64,000 nucleotides of DNA, taken from Paenibacillus polysaccharolyticus. Its GTDB lineage: Bacteria; Bacillota; Bacilli; Paenibacillales; Paenibacillaceae. Within the stretch, counting starts at the first letter, position 1. Every line of letters begins with the position of its first letter. Below are positions 35,050 through 42,820 of this stretch, one piece after another. The notes beneath the pieces were generated by a model that was given only the letters and a program-made list of their open reading frames with translations, did no database searches and was not told the DNA's origin. Both the position numbers and the translations under genes were made by a program. Location of the stretch: positions 62,001 to 126,000 of the forward strand of contig NZ_FMVM01000009.1 of the NCBI RefSeq assembly GCF_900102085.1, given 5' to 3'.

Positions 35050-35628
35050 TCACTCCCACATTCGTGTAATCTGAAGCATCTTGTCAGCTTGATCCAAATC
35101 CATCCTGTAGATATCCGGCATCGTCGTGCCCTTCCAGAAATCGAAACCATAACTCGGATTATAATGCTGAAAAATAAGGGTCATGATATCACCATGCGTA
35201 CCGATTACGACCTTTTTCCCCCTGTGCTCGCCTAACATTTGTTCAATGGTGTTAATAGCCCTCTTCTGAGCCTGAATACCAGACTCTCCACCTGGAAAAG
35301 CAAAAGTGGCATCACGATACAGCTGCCGCTTGGCTTCATGAAAATCATCATGTTTTACGTGGGAACAAGACAGCGTACGCTCACGTAAATCTTCCTCAAT
35401 GAATACAGACTTTCCGCACAAGTCAGCCAGACGCTGAATGGTGTGTACAGCCCTGAGATAAGGACTGGAGTAAAATACCTCCACGTCCTCTTTATGCAAA
35501 AGCTGAGCGACCTTGTCCGCGTCCAAATCCCCTTGCTCAGTCAGTCCACGTTCGCGCTCTTGACCTTCGATGAACCTGGATTCTGCATGTCGCACAAAAT
35601 ACAAGCTTGTATAAGCTTCTACGCTCAT
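35050..35628 (-). CDS. Histidine phosphatase family protein
   Basis: A 192-residue phosphoglycerate-mutase-like protein. The phospho-accepting histidine is in LYFVRHAESRF near residue 13, the second arginine in YSSPYLRAVHT, the acid residue in DLRER, and the second histidine in VVIGTHGDIMT. These phosphatases act on varied small phosphorylated molecules or on phosphoproteins. It overlaps the methyltransferase gene by four bases (ATGA) and precedes the exonuclease gene by five. The substrate cannot be predicted. Confidence 0.9.
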   Translation of the reverse strand: MSVEAYTSLYFVRHAESRFIEGQERERGLTEQGDLDADKVAQLLHKEDVEVFYSSPYLRAVHTIQRLADLCGKSVFIEEDLRERTLSCSHVKHDDFHEAKRQLYRDATFAFPGGESGIQAQKRAINTIEQMLGEHRGKKVVIGTHGDIMTLIFQHYNPSYGFDFWKGTTMPDIYRMDLDQADKMLQITRMWE

Positions 35629-37784
35629 GCATCTACTCTGCCCTTCTTCTCGATCACAATCAGACAGGTGCTGTCAGGCAAGGAGACAGGTTTACCCTTC
35701 TCATCCATAAAAATAATCCGATCTGCCAAAGCTTCGGTATACCCTTCTTGCAGTAAATGACGTAGCATGATGATATCCGCTTGCTCCCCTAACGTGTCGC
35801 GTATGCATTTCTCATAGGCTTGTGGTGTGAATATACCAAACTGCTCCTGAACTTCATGCACATAGGCTTCCTCCCCCCAAGTATACGTGTACAAAAACTC
35901 CATCGCATCATTAATTGGCATAATCACCTCATCATCGGATAGACGCTTGTAACTGATCCCGCGCCCTTTAAAGTCAGTTGCATAACGTTCCAGCCAGCTT
36001 AAACCATCCGGCTCCATGAATCGAATTCGTCGTTTTTGTGACTCCGGTTCACTCATAATACCATCCCGAATAAGGATTCTTCCGCCCGGCGAGAGCACCT
36101 GAAAAGCACTTTGCAACGCAGCCGCCACCGTATCAGTATTAAATCTGCGTCCGTCACGCTCAATATATGAATACAACTCATGCAGGATAGAGGAAAAGAT
36201 CACCGTATCTACTGTTCCCGGCTCCACATACTGATTCAGTTGCAGCGCATCCCCTTTCATCACATGCCAGCGATGGGACTCCCGTTGCTTCTTGCGTTCC
36301 AGCGCTTCGATCACGTTAGCCGAAATATCGATGCCGATCGCTTCAACCTCGGGCTTCTCCTGCTCAATCAAATCCAGCAACACACCGCCACCCGGACCGA
36401 TATCAAGCACACGTTTGCCCACCATATAGTCGAGTAGCACTTTTTTGTAGTCTCCCGAACTATTCATATCCGAAAGGTACGTCTCTTCGTTGTGGAACCG
36501 ATCATACGCATCCCGTCGCAGGCCAAACAGATCAAATAAAAGCAGTACCGCCTGTTCGTACAACGGAGATTTCTCTGCTTCGATGCAAAAAGCGATCAAT
36601 TTCTCGGCCGCAGGCGAGAATTCAAAGGTTACAAACAACGTATCCGGCAGATCGGGATACCGTTCAATCCGATGTCCCAGATGCGGATAAGGTAATTGCT
36701 CGCCAGCAGTAATCTGTTCCCATGAATACTGCTCCAGATATTTTTCAATCATACGTTTCTTGTAAATATTTAGCTTTTTGACACCTTTGTAGTCGTAATA
36801 CATCGTGTTCATTAACGGTTCGAAGCTGATATGACGTATAGAAGTCAATGAAGAATCCTTTGAATGTCCCTCCATTTTCTTCTCCCACTCTTCGCTATGA
36901 AGTGCAAGTAAAAACACCTTGACCATCTCTTCCAGCGAAAAATCCCTCATGGCTGACTCCACATACCACAATGTACGCGAAGCAAGAGCAGACAGTTGTT
37001 GCTCCACAGGAAACTGTTGTTTCAGCTTGGCATACGTTTCATCCATCGCTTCACCTTGCTGGATTGAATTACTTCTTAAGCGAGATAATCGCTCCTTCAC
37101 GCTCCAATCTGTATGTTCCGTTCCTGACACGATCCAGTCCACAATCTGCGTTACTTCACCCTGAACCTGCTCCCAAAGACCAGAATCAACCGCTCCAATA
37201 ATACATTGGTTCAGAGCCATTAACAGAATACGAAGTTCACCGCTGGTAACCCAGCCTTCGGTAATCAAAGCACGCAACGGTGCATTCTCAGCGTACGGAA
37301 TTTCCCCCCGTATGTATTGCCCAATCAGTCCATGTGTTGATATTAAAATACGAATGATCTCCTGTCTCGGCGAAGCTGCCGATTCCAGTCCATTTTCTTG
37401 CTCTGTAGTATATCGATGATATAGCTGAGCCGAGCCAATATTATGTACAAACAGGTTAATTCCTTGCTGTTGCCACGTTCTGCGCTGTTCTAGTGAACCC
37501 CCTTTTGCGGTTTCCGACCAGGCCAGCACCTCTTCCAGCAGTTCCCGAATCCAGAACGAAAGTTGCATTCCATCCAGCATGTGAAGTGTGCGTTCGGTGT
37601 AATCCAATACCGCATTCGTCTTCTGAAGTTCGGCAATGGAGTGAATACGCTCCAGATTAATTCGCGGCTTCTCCGCCGCTACTAACCATTGCAGCCATTG
37701 TGGCTCTTGTTGTTCTTTTTGCAAATGTTGTTGTTGGGTCTTTCCTGATTTATAACGTTGAATCACTTCCAGCGCGTGCAGCAT
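35625..37784 (-). CDS. Large protein with class I SAM-dependent methyltransferase domain
   Basis: The 719-residue product starts at the ATG at 37784, with GGTGGAG five bases upstream. The first 430 residues are mostly helical and not recognised. The methyltransferase fold starts with RVLDIGPGGGVLLDLI at about 457 (motif I), then AIGIDIS and later IFSSILHELYSY and PGGRILIRDG. About 110 further residues follow. This could modify a small molecule, RNA or protein. It is the centre of a packed operon between an APH-like kinase (22 bases upstream) and a histidine phosphatase (4-base overlap). Confidence 0.85.
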   Translation of the reverse strand: MLHALEVIQRYKSGKTQQQHLQKEQQEPQWLQWLVAAEKPRINLERIHSIAELQKTNAVLDYTERTLHMLDGMQLSFWIRELLEEVLAWSETAKGGSLEQRRTWQQQGINLFVHNIGSAQLYHRYTTEQENGLESAASPRQEIIRILISTHGLIGQYIRGEIPYAENAPLRALITEGWVTSGELRILLMALNQCIIGAVDSGLWEQVQGEVTQIVDWIVSGTEHTDWSVKERLSRLRSNSIQQGEAMDETYAKLKQQFPVEQQLSALASRTLWYVESAMRDFSLEEMVKVFLLALHSEEWEKKMEGHSKDSSLTSIRHISFEPLMNTMYYDYKGVKKLNIYKKRMIEKYLEQYSWEQITAGEQLPYPHLGHRIERYPDLPDTLFVTFEFSPAAEKLIAFCIEAEKSPLYEQAVLLLFDLFGLRRDAYDRFHNEETYLSDMNSSGDYKKVLLDYMVGKRVLDIGPGGGVLLDLIEQEKPEVEAIGIDISANVIEALERKKQRESHRWHVMKGDALQLNQYVEPGTVDTVIFSSILHELYSYIERDGRRFNTDTVAAALQSAFQVLSPGGRILIRDGIMSEPESQKRRIRFMEPDGLSWLERYATDFKGRGISYKRLSDDEVIMPINDAMEFLYTYTWGEEAYVHEVQEQFGIFTPQAYEKCIRDTLGEQADIIMLRHLLQEGYTEALADRIIFMDEKGKPVSLPDSTCLIVIEKKGRVDA

Positions 37785-37806
37785 GGATTCTCCACCCTCT
37801 TTATTT

Positions 37807-38640
37807 TCATGATGTTGTATGAACCGTTTCATCCAGCAAACGCAGTCTGTCCCGCACTAACTGAAGGAGAACCTCCTCTTCCGAGAAAGGCAAGCTTTCG
37901 TCCAAACGTGCCGCTGCGACAGGTAACATCCAGGCATCGATCTGCTCACGCGTGATCCCGGAAAGAGCGACGTAATGTGCTATATACTGCTCCAATATCA
38001 AATTTCGAGCTTGCTCGAATCCTTCTCGAATCGCAGGTTCCGCATCGTCTGGCAGCTTGCCGCTCTTTAATATTACCCATGTCCTGGCCACATCACCCGC
38101 AGGATCACCTGCCATGCCAGTCATCCAGTCTATGACACAATGTTGTTCTCCGTCCTTGCTTAGCATTACATTATCAGGATGATAATCACCATGGCAAATC
38201 GCCCGTTGTTCAGGCAATACGGACAAATAGTGAATCAGTCGTTCGTGTTCAAGATCGGAGAAGAGCGATACGCGCAGCATCGCGTGCTCCAGAATTTTTT
38301 TTTGAGAAGGCAATAAGTCACCCTCATCCTGTACCATGTGCACTTTATAATGAGTTGCCGCCATGATGTAGGATAGATGTTCCAGCAATTCCGGTTGCTG
38401 AATCATCAGCGATAACAATGTTGTTCCCTCAAACCGCTCAAATACAATACCCGTACGTGTAGCATGATGCATTTGTTTCACAGCTCGAGGAACGGGCAAC
38501 CCCTTTTCATATACCCACTGACTCATGCGATATTCATTCTGTACCGCTTCCTTTGAGAACCCTGTCCGGTATAATTTTAAAATAAGATCATCTGCATAAT
38601 GGTAAATTTCCGCCGTTCTTCCTTGCCCAATCAGCTTCAT
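37807..38640 (-). CDS. Aminoglycoside phosphotransferase-like kinase
   Basis: The 277-residue protein has the APH/choline-kinase fold: LIGQGRTAEIYHY (N-lobe glycine loop), the catalytic loop ICHGDYHPDNVML and the metal-binding VIDWMTGMAGDPAGDVAR. Such kinases phosphorylate small molecules; many in soil bacteria are not resistance enzymes. It is first in a packed run with a methyltransferase, a phosphatase and an exonuclease, which may mean that these act on a common molecule. The GNAT gene ends 33 bases upstream. Confidence 0.88.
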   Translation of the reverse strand: MKLIGQGRTAEIYHYADDLILKLYRTGFSKEAVQNEYRMSQWVYEKGLPVPRAVKQMHHATRTGIVFERFEGTTLLSLMIQQPELLEHLSYIMAATHYKVHMVQDEGDLLPSQKKILEHAMLRVSLFSDLEHERLIHYLSVLPEQRAICHGDYHPDNVMLSKDGEQHCVIDWMTGMAGDPAGDVARTWVILKSGKLPDDAEPAIREGFEQARNLILEQYIAHYVALSGITREQIDAWMLPVAAARLDESLPFSEEEVLLQLVRDRLRLLDETVHTTS

Positions 38641-38673
38641 CTGCTTATCCCCCTGAGTACGTGAGATTTTTTG

Positions 38674-39135
38674 CTAATCAAACTCAATGCCTCTGACTTT
38701 GGAAAAAATGATCATATCTACCCATGCATCTGTGCGATCTCGTTTTATCCTACGCAATATTCCTTCTTGTGTGTAACCGAGCCGTTTAGCTACACTGGCA
38801 CTGCGCACATTTCGAGTATCACAACGAATTTCAAGCCGATTGGCCTGCAAATGTACAATGGCAAACTGCTCTATACCCCGCACAGCCTCTGTAACCAAAC
38901 CTTCGCCCGACCGGGAGGTCCGCACCCAGTAACCAATCTCGAAAGAGCGTGCATTCCAGTCCATCCGGTGTAGACCGCTACTGCCCACAAACTCATCTGA
39001 AGCTTTATCGCGTAAGTGTAACATGAGGTCACTGCGTTCCAAAAATTGTAGTCTGGCTTTACGTACAGAAGCTTCTGACTCCTCTAATGTAGGAATGTTC
39101 TCTGCAAAAGGTAACCACGGCCGTAGCTCTTCCAC
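38674..39135 (-). CDS. GNAT acetyltransferase, apparently missing its N-terminal strand
   Basis: The product is a RimJ/RimL-type N-acetyltransferase (about 153 residues) with FEIGYWVRTSRSGEGLVTEAV and CDTRNVRSASVAKRLGY, the acetyl-CoA-binding region. The usual first strand (ERLxLR) is missing. The same frame continues upstream as GDGADVNEALQES, which still looks like the family, up to the TAG stop of the ridA-like gene, with no start codon between. So the first 20 or so residues seem lost at the junction. Translation could begin at the GTG at 39135 with a weak AGGA. Activity is doubtful. Confidence 0.7.
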   Translation of the reverse strand: MEELRPWLPFAENIPTLEESEASVRKARLQFLERSDLMLHLRDKASDEFVGSSGLHRMDWNARSFEIGYWVRTSRSGEGLVTEAVRGIEQFAIVHLQANRLEIRCDTRNVRSASVAKRLGYTQEGILRRIKRDRTDAWVDMIIFSKVRGIEFD

Positions 39136-39174
39136 ACTTTCCTGAAGGGCTTCATTAACATCTGCGCCATCACC

Positions 39175-39630
39175 CTACTCCTCCACCTGAAAGATCGAAT
39201 CAATAATTAGCGGTAGCTGATCTCTGACAGAAACGGCCCCGAGAACAGAGCGGGCATGCATTCCCTGTTCTTCTCCAAAAACGTCGATCATCAGATCCGA
39301 GAACCCATTCAGCACCTTATGATGCTCCTGGTAGGAAGCAGAAGCGTTGATGAATCCTTGCACTTTAACTACCCTTTTAACCCGATCAAGCGAACCTAGC
39401 ACGTCACGAACAACCGCGAGCACCTCAAGTCCTGCATTCCGGGCAAAATCATATCCCTGTTCTGTCGTAAATTCCACGCCAAGCTTGCCGCGCTCATCCG
39501 TAGCCGGTCCTTTTCCTGATACATACATCATGCCATTTACAATGACAGCATTCGCATATTTCCCCGCAGGAGAACTGGATTGCGGTAGCGTGATTCCTAG
39601 TTCCTGTAGTCTGGCATCGATTATGTTCAT
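39175..39630 (-). CDS. RidA/YjgF-family protein
   Basis: The 151-residue protein belongs to the longer RidA group (VIVNGMMYVSGKGPATDERGK; C-terminal HARSVLGAVSVRDQLPLIIDSIF). RidA enzymes hydrolyse reactive enamine or imine intermediates, and the arginine of ARSVLGAVSV corresponds to the usual carboxylate-binding position. I start at the ATG at 39630 with AAGGAG nine bases upstream. The stop codon joins directly, in the same frame, to the remains of a GNAT gene. It follows the AraC gene by 72 bases. Confidence 0.85.
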   Translation of the reverse strand: MNIIDARLQELGITLPQSSSPAGKYANAVIVNGMMYVSGKGPATDERGKLGVEFTTEQGYDFARNAGLEVLAVVRDVLGSLDRVKRVVKVQGFINASASYQEHHKVLNGFSDLMIDVFGEEQGMHARSVLGAVSVRDQLPLIIDSIFQVEE

Positions 39631-39702
39631 ATCATCAGGCTCCTTCTCTATTTTAGTCATGCATTCGTTGAATTCTTTCCCTACCTCACTATAGTTAACT
39701 CC

Positions 39703-40599
39703 TCAGTTTATTGTTGTTTGTGTTTTTATAATTCCATCCCGTCCATTGTACTCCTGCCTGTAAGTTCTTGGCGACATCTGAACCGAGCGTTTGAACATCT
39801 TGCCAAAATGCGAAAAATTGCCGAATCCCGCCAGCAAAGCAATATCGGTCACCGACTCTTCACTCTCACGCAGTAACCGCTGGGCCTCCTTCACCCGCAG
39901 TAAATTCAGATAATCGCTAAATGTAAAACCCGTCGTTTGTTTAAACAACCTACTTAGATAATGTGGACTAATCCTAAACTTGTCTGCCACCTCCGGCAGC
40001 GTAACCGGATTCTGATAATTTTCATTCAGATAACGGACAACGACCTGAATCTTGGGGTGAAGGACAGGGGCCTGATCATCCGACTGTATACGTGCTAGAT
40101 GACGGTGACGGTACGTGTGTAGCAACAGCTCCAGCGCACGGTGACGTAGCAGCATTCCACTTCCCTCGTCGGGGTTACGCATTTCTCGGACCATTTCTGC
40201 CACAATCTCCTCTGTCACCTTGGCGACCTGAGCGGGGAATCTCACAATCGGTATGTCCCAGCGAAAGGGCTCCGTTAACCCTTCTGTGAGCTCACTCGTG
40301 ACCGCCATAGCGGCAAACAGTTCAGGTTGCAGATACAGCACAATTCGTTCGTGGTCCGGCATTCCACTTTCCAGTGTTTTGTGCACCGTATTGCGGTCTA
40401 CAAATACCAAGTCACCTGCTTTGACCAGATACGAACGATCTTTGATAAAATAAATGCGCTCCCCGGAAAGTAAATAATACAACTCATAATGGTCATGAAA
40501 ATGATCATTAGGCATAGAGTAATATCCGATCCGGCGATCGTATTCCATATGTAATAAATCCGTTGCATCATGATAATCTGCACGAATGGCTTCGGTCAT
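39703..40599 (-). CDS. AraC-family regulator with N-terminal cupin domain
   Basis: The 298-residue protein has a cupin sugar-sensing domain first (HFHDHYELYYLLSG near residue 33) and a C-terminal AraC double HTH (VTLPEVADKFRISPHYLSRLFKQ and IALLAGFGNFSHFGKMFKR). It is divergent from a Gfo/Idh/MocA dehydrogenase at 40725, the usual layout for carbohydrate regulators of Paenibacillus, and probably regulates it. AAGGAG precedes the ATG. The 125-base divergent region contains a cre-like site. Confidence 0.9.
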   Translation of the reverse strand: MTEAIRADYHDATDLLHMEYDRRIGYYSMPNDHFHDHYELYYLLSGERIYFIKDRSYLVKAGDLVFVDRNTVHKTLESGMPDHERIVLYLQPELFAAMAVTSELTEGLTEPFRWDIPIVRFPAQVAKVTEEIVAEMVREMRNPDEGSGMLLRHRALELLLHTYRHRHLARIQSDDQAPVLHPKIQVVVRYLNENYQNPVTLPEVADKFRISPHYLSRLFKQTTGFTFSDYLNLLRVKEAQRLLRESEESVTDIALLAGFGNFSHFGKMFKRSVQMSPRTYRQEYNGRDGIIKTQTTIN

Positions 40600-40643
40600 G
40601 TCACTCTCTCCTTTTTCACAATTATAGCAAAATATGCGGCGTT

Positions 40644-40657
40644 TGAAAGCGGTTACG
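40644..40657. promoter_or_regulatory. Possible catabolite-responsive element (cre)
   Basis: TGAAAGCGGTTACG matches the cre consensus TGWNANCGNTNNCA except at the last base. It lies in the divergent region between the AraC gene and the Gfo/Idh gene. Short and degenerate, so only tentative. Confidence 0.35.
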
Positions 40658-40724
40658 CATAAAATGCGGTGAAAGAAGTGCTCCTTTGTTATAGTCTAAA
40701 CCTACATTCAAGGAGGCGATATAT

Positions 40725-42014
40725 GTGGGGAACAAAAAACGTTATGTATTAGTCGGAACCGGTGGTCGTGCTGAATTTTTCTATGGTGCTTTGACCCGGG
40801 ATTTTAGCGCTACTTCCGAACTTGTCGGCTTTTGTGATATCAATCAAGTACGTATGAACTATGCGAACAAGCTATTGCGAGAAAAATATAACTATGCTGA
40901 GGTGCCTACATACCTGGCAGATCAATTTGACCAGATGATTGAGAACGAGAAGCCCGACTACGTTATCGTGACCAGCGTGGATCGAACTCACCATAAATAC
41001 ATCATTCGAGCAATGGAACTCGGCTGTGACGTTGTTACGGAGAAACCGATGACTATAAATGAAGAGAAATGTCAGGACATTCTGGATGCAGTAAAACGTA
41101 CCGGACAGAATGTACGCGTGACATTCAACTATCGTTATGCACCGCATCACACGAAAATACGCGAGCTTATTCTGAACGATACCATCGGCAAAGTGACTTC
41201 TGTGCATTTTGAATGGCTACTGAATACCCGTCACGGTGCGGACTATTTCCGCCGCTGGCACCGGGATAAGCGCAATAGTGGAGGTCTGCTGGTTCACAAA
41301 TCGACGCATCACTTCGATCTCGTCAACTTCTGGATTGGCTCACAGCCAGATACTGTCTTTGCGTTTGGAGATTTGATGTTCTATGGCAGAGAAAATGCCG
41401 AGGATCGCGGAGTTACCCAATTCTACAACCGTGCTACAGGTAATCCGCTCGCACAGGATGATCCATTTGCACTGCATCTGGATTCTGATGATCACCTGAA
41501 ATCGATGTATCTGGATGCCGAGACTGAAGATGGCTACCAGCGTGATCAGAGTGTATTTGGTGAAGGAATCAACATCGAAGATACGATGGGTGTTCTTGTC
41601 CAATATCGGAACAAGGCAATCTTGACGTACTCCCTTGTTGCTTATCAGCCGTGGGAAGGTTACCGCATTGCGATTAACGGTACTAAAGGCCGTATCGAAA
41701 TGAGCATTATCGAACAATCCTACGTCAATTCCCTGGGTGACAAAAGCAAGGAAGGCGCTTTGATTGGCAAAACACTCCGTGTACTTCCGATGTTCGGCTC
41801 ACCTTATGACGTTGAAGTCGAGGAAAAGGAAGGCGGCCATGGCGGAGGCGACCCTGTACTGCTCAATGATCTGTTCGGCGCACCGTCAGAAGATCCGTTC
41901 CATCGTGCAGCCAATCATGTGGATGGCGCCCGTTCGATTTTAACAGGCATTGCAGCCAATCGTGCGATTGCAACAGGCCTTCCCGTTAAAGTGGATACTC
42001 TGGTGCAATTCTAA
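40725..42014 (+). CDS. Gfo/Idh/MocA-family NAD(P)-dependent oxidoreductase
   Basis: The 429-residue protein begins with a Rossmann fold (YVLVGTGGRAEFFYGAL) and has the family's EKP motif in VVTEKPMTINEEKC, where the lysine is catalytic; the His of STHHFDLVNFW is near the active site. These enzymes oxidise or reduce sugars and inositols. The start is GTG with AGGAGG eight bases upstream. It is divergent from the cupin AraC regulator and has its own terminator, so it is a single-gene unit. The substrate is unknown. Confidence 0.92.
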   Translation: MGNKKRYVLVGTGGRAEFFYGALTRDFSATSELVGFCDINQVRMNYANKLLREKYNYAEVPTYLADQFDQMIENEKPDYVIVTSVDRTHHKYIIRAMELGCDVVTEKPMTINEEKCQDILDAVKRTGQNVRVTFNYRYAPHHTKIRELILNDTIGKVTSVHFEWLLNTRHGADYFRRWHRDKRNSGGLLVHKSTHHFDLVNFWIGSQPDTVFAFGDLMFYGRENAEDRGVTQFYNRATGNPLAQDDPFALHLDSDDHLKSMYLDAETEDGYQRDQSVFGEGINIEDTMGVLVQYRNKAILTYSLVAYQPWEGYRIAINGTKGRIEMSIIEQSYVNSLGDKSKEGALIGKTLRVLPMFGSPYDVEVEEKEGGHGGGDPVLLNDLFGAPSEDPFHRAANHVDGARSILTGIAANRAIATGLPVKVDTLVQF

Positions 42015-42026
42015 TAAAGTGCACGT

Positions 42027-42075
42027 AAAAAGGCATCGGATTAGAGACCTTGTATCTCTAACCTGATGCCTTTTC
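42027..42075 (+). terminator. Terminator after Gfo/Idh gene
   Basis: AAAAAGGCATC and GATGCCTTTT close a long stem that also contains TTAGAGA/TCTCTAA. Confidence 0.8.
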
Positions 42076-42165
42076 TGATTTTCATTTCAATGCACATTCT
42101 ATTTCACATACATAGTACTTCTCACGTACGTTGCATCCCGGCATCAACATGGGCTGTCAAGTATT

Positions 42166-42195
42166 CACCTTCCTCCTTGCTCCGTTCATATACTA
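42166..42195 (+). promoter_or_regulatory. Sigma-K-like promoter
   Basis: CACC (42166-42169) and CATATACTA (42187-42195) are separated by exactly 17 bases. This fits the sigma-K pattern, an AC-containing -35 box and CATANNNTA as -10. The start codon of the basic protein is 29 bases downstream. Confidence 0.6.
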
Positions 42196-42223
42196 GGTAT
42201 AAATGATGAACGGAGGATAAATT

Positions 42224-42649
42224 ATGAGCTGGCAACATCTTCGTACAGGCAAAACACTCCAGCAACGTTTGGCCCAATTCCAGGGACATCTTGCTGAGCT
42301 TAACGCCCCGCGTTCCGGTCTGGAGCCTGGACGCATCCGTCGGGTATTCCCTCGTAATTTTGTCAAAATCAATCATCAATTATTTATTCCGCTTAGCCTG
42401 AATTCCATTCGTGTGTTCAACGTTCCACGCACACAGCGAGGGATTCGGGTTGGCATTCGTACAACATTTCCTTCCCGCAATGCATTCCGAAATATTAGAC
42501 TGGTTGGCGTTGGACTCAATTATATTGAGGTACAAGGCAAAGGCAGAGTTCCTTCACGTATTCTGTTTCCGCTTTCCAGCGTGGAGTCCATCTATCGCCC
42601 TCGCAAGCGAACCTTGAAGCGGAAAGGTGCTTGTATCCGTCGTAGATAG
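42224..42649 (+). CDS. Arginine-rich basic protein, probable late-sporulation product
   Basis: The 141-residue product is strongly basic (RIRRVFPRNFVK, RPRKRTLKRKGACIRRR at the C-terminus) and not recognised as a known family. The middle alternates strand-like segments (LFIPLSLNSIRVFNV and RILFPLSSVESIY). The start has GGAGG seven bases upstream, and a sigma-K-like promoter lies at 42166-42195. From this I infer a mother-cell protein of late sporulation, perhaps a coat or crust component. Many coat proteins are rich in basic residues, but no homology supports this. Monocistronic. Confidence 0.65.
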   Translation: MSWQHLRTGKTLQQRLAQFQGHLAELNAPRSGLEPGRIRRVFPRNFVKINHQLFIPLSLNSIRVFNVPRTQRGIRVGIRTTFPSRNAFRNIRLVGVGLNYIEVQGKGRVPSRILFPLSSVESIYRPRKRTLKRKGACIRRR

Positions 42650-42705
42650 ATCAGATCGAGTTGAAAGAACTGCTCAAGTTAGATAACTAATCAACAAGCC
42701 CATGA

Positions 42706-42745
42706 GAAAAAAACGGTGAGAATCGGTTGTCTCCGCTTCTCACCG
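42706..42745 (-). terminator. Terminator after CYP102 gene
   Basis: CGGTGAGAA (42714-42722) pairs with TTCTCACCG (42737-42745), and seven T follow on the minus strand. Confidence 0.85.
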
Positions 42746-42820
42746 CGAGGCTAGATGCGCACATTGCTACGCATGCTTGCTGTATTTATTCAAATCTTAG
42801 AACGCGTTCGCTCCATCCAA

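Noticed and set aside
42122..42379. 85-codon minus-strand frame overlapping the basic protein gene
   Set aside because: It runs antisense through the gene with the better promoter and ribosome binding site.
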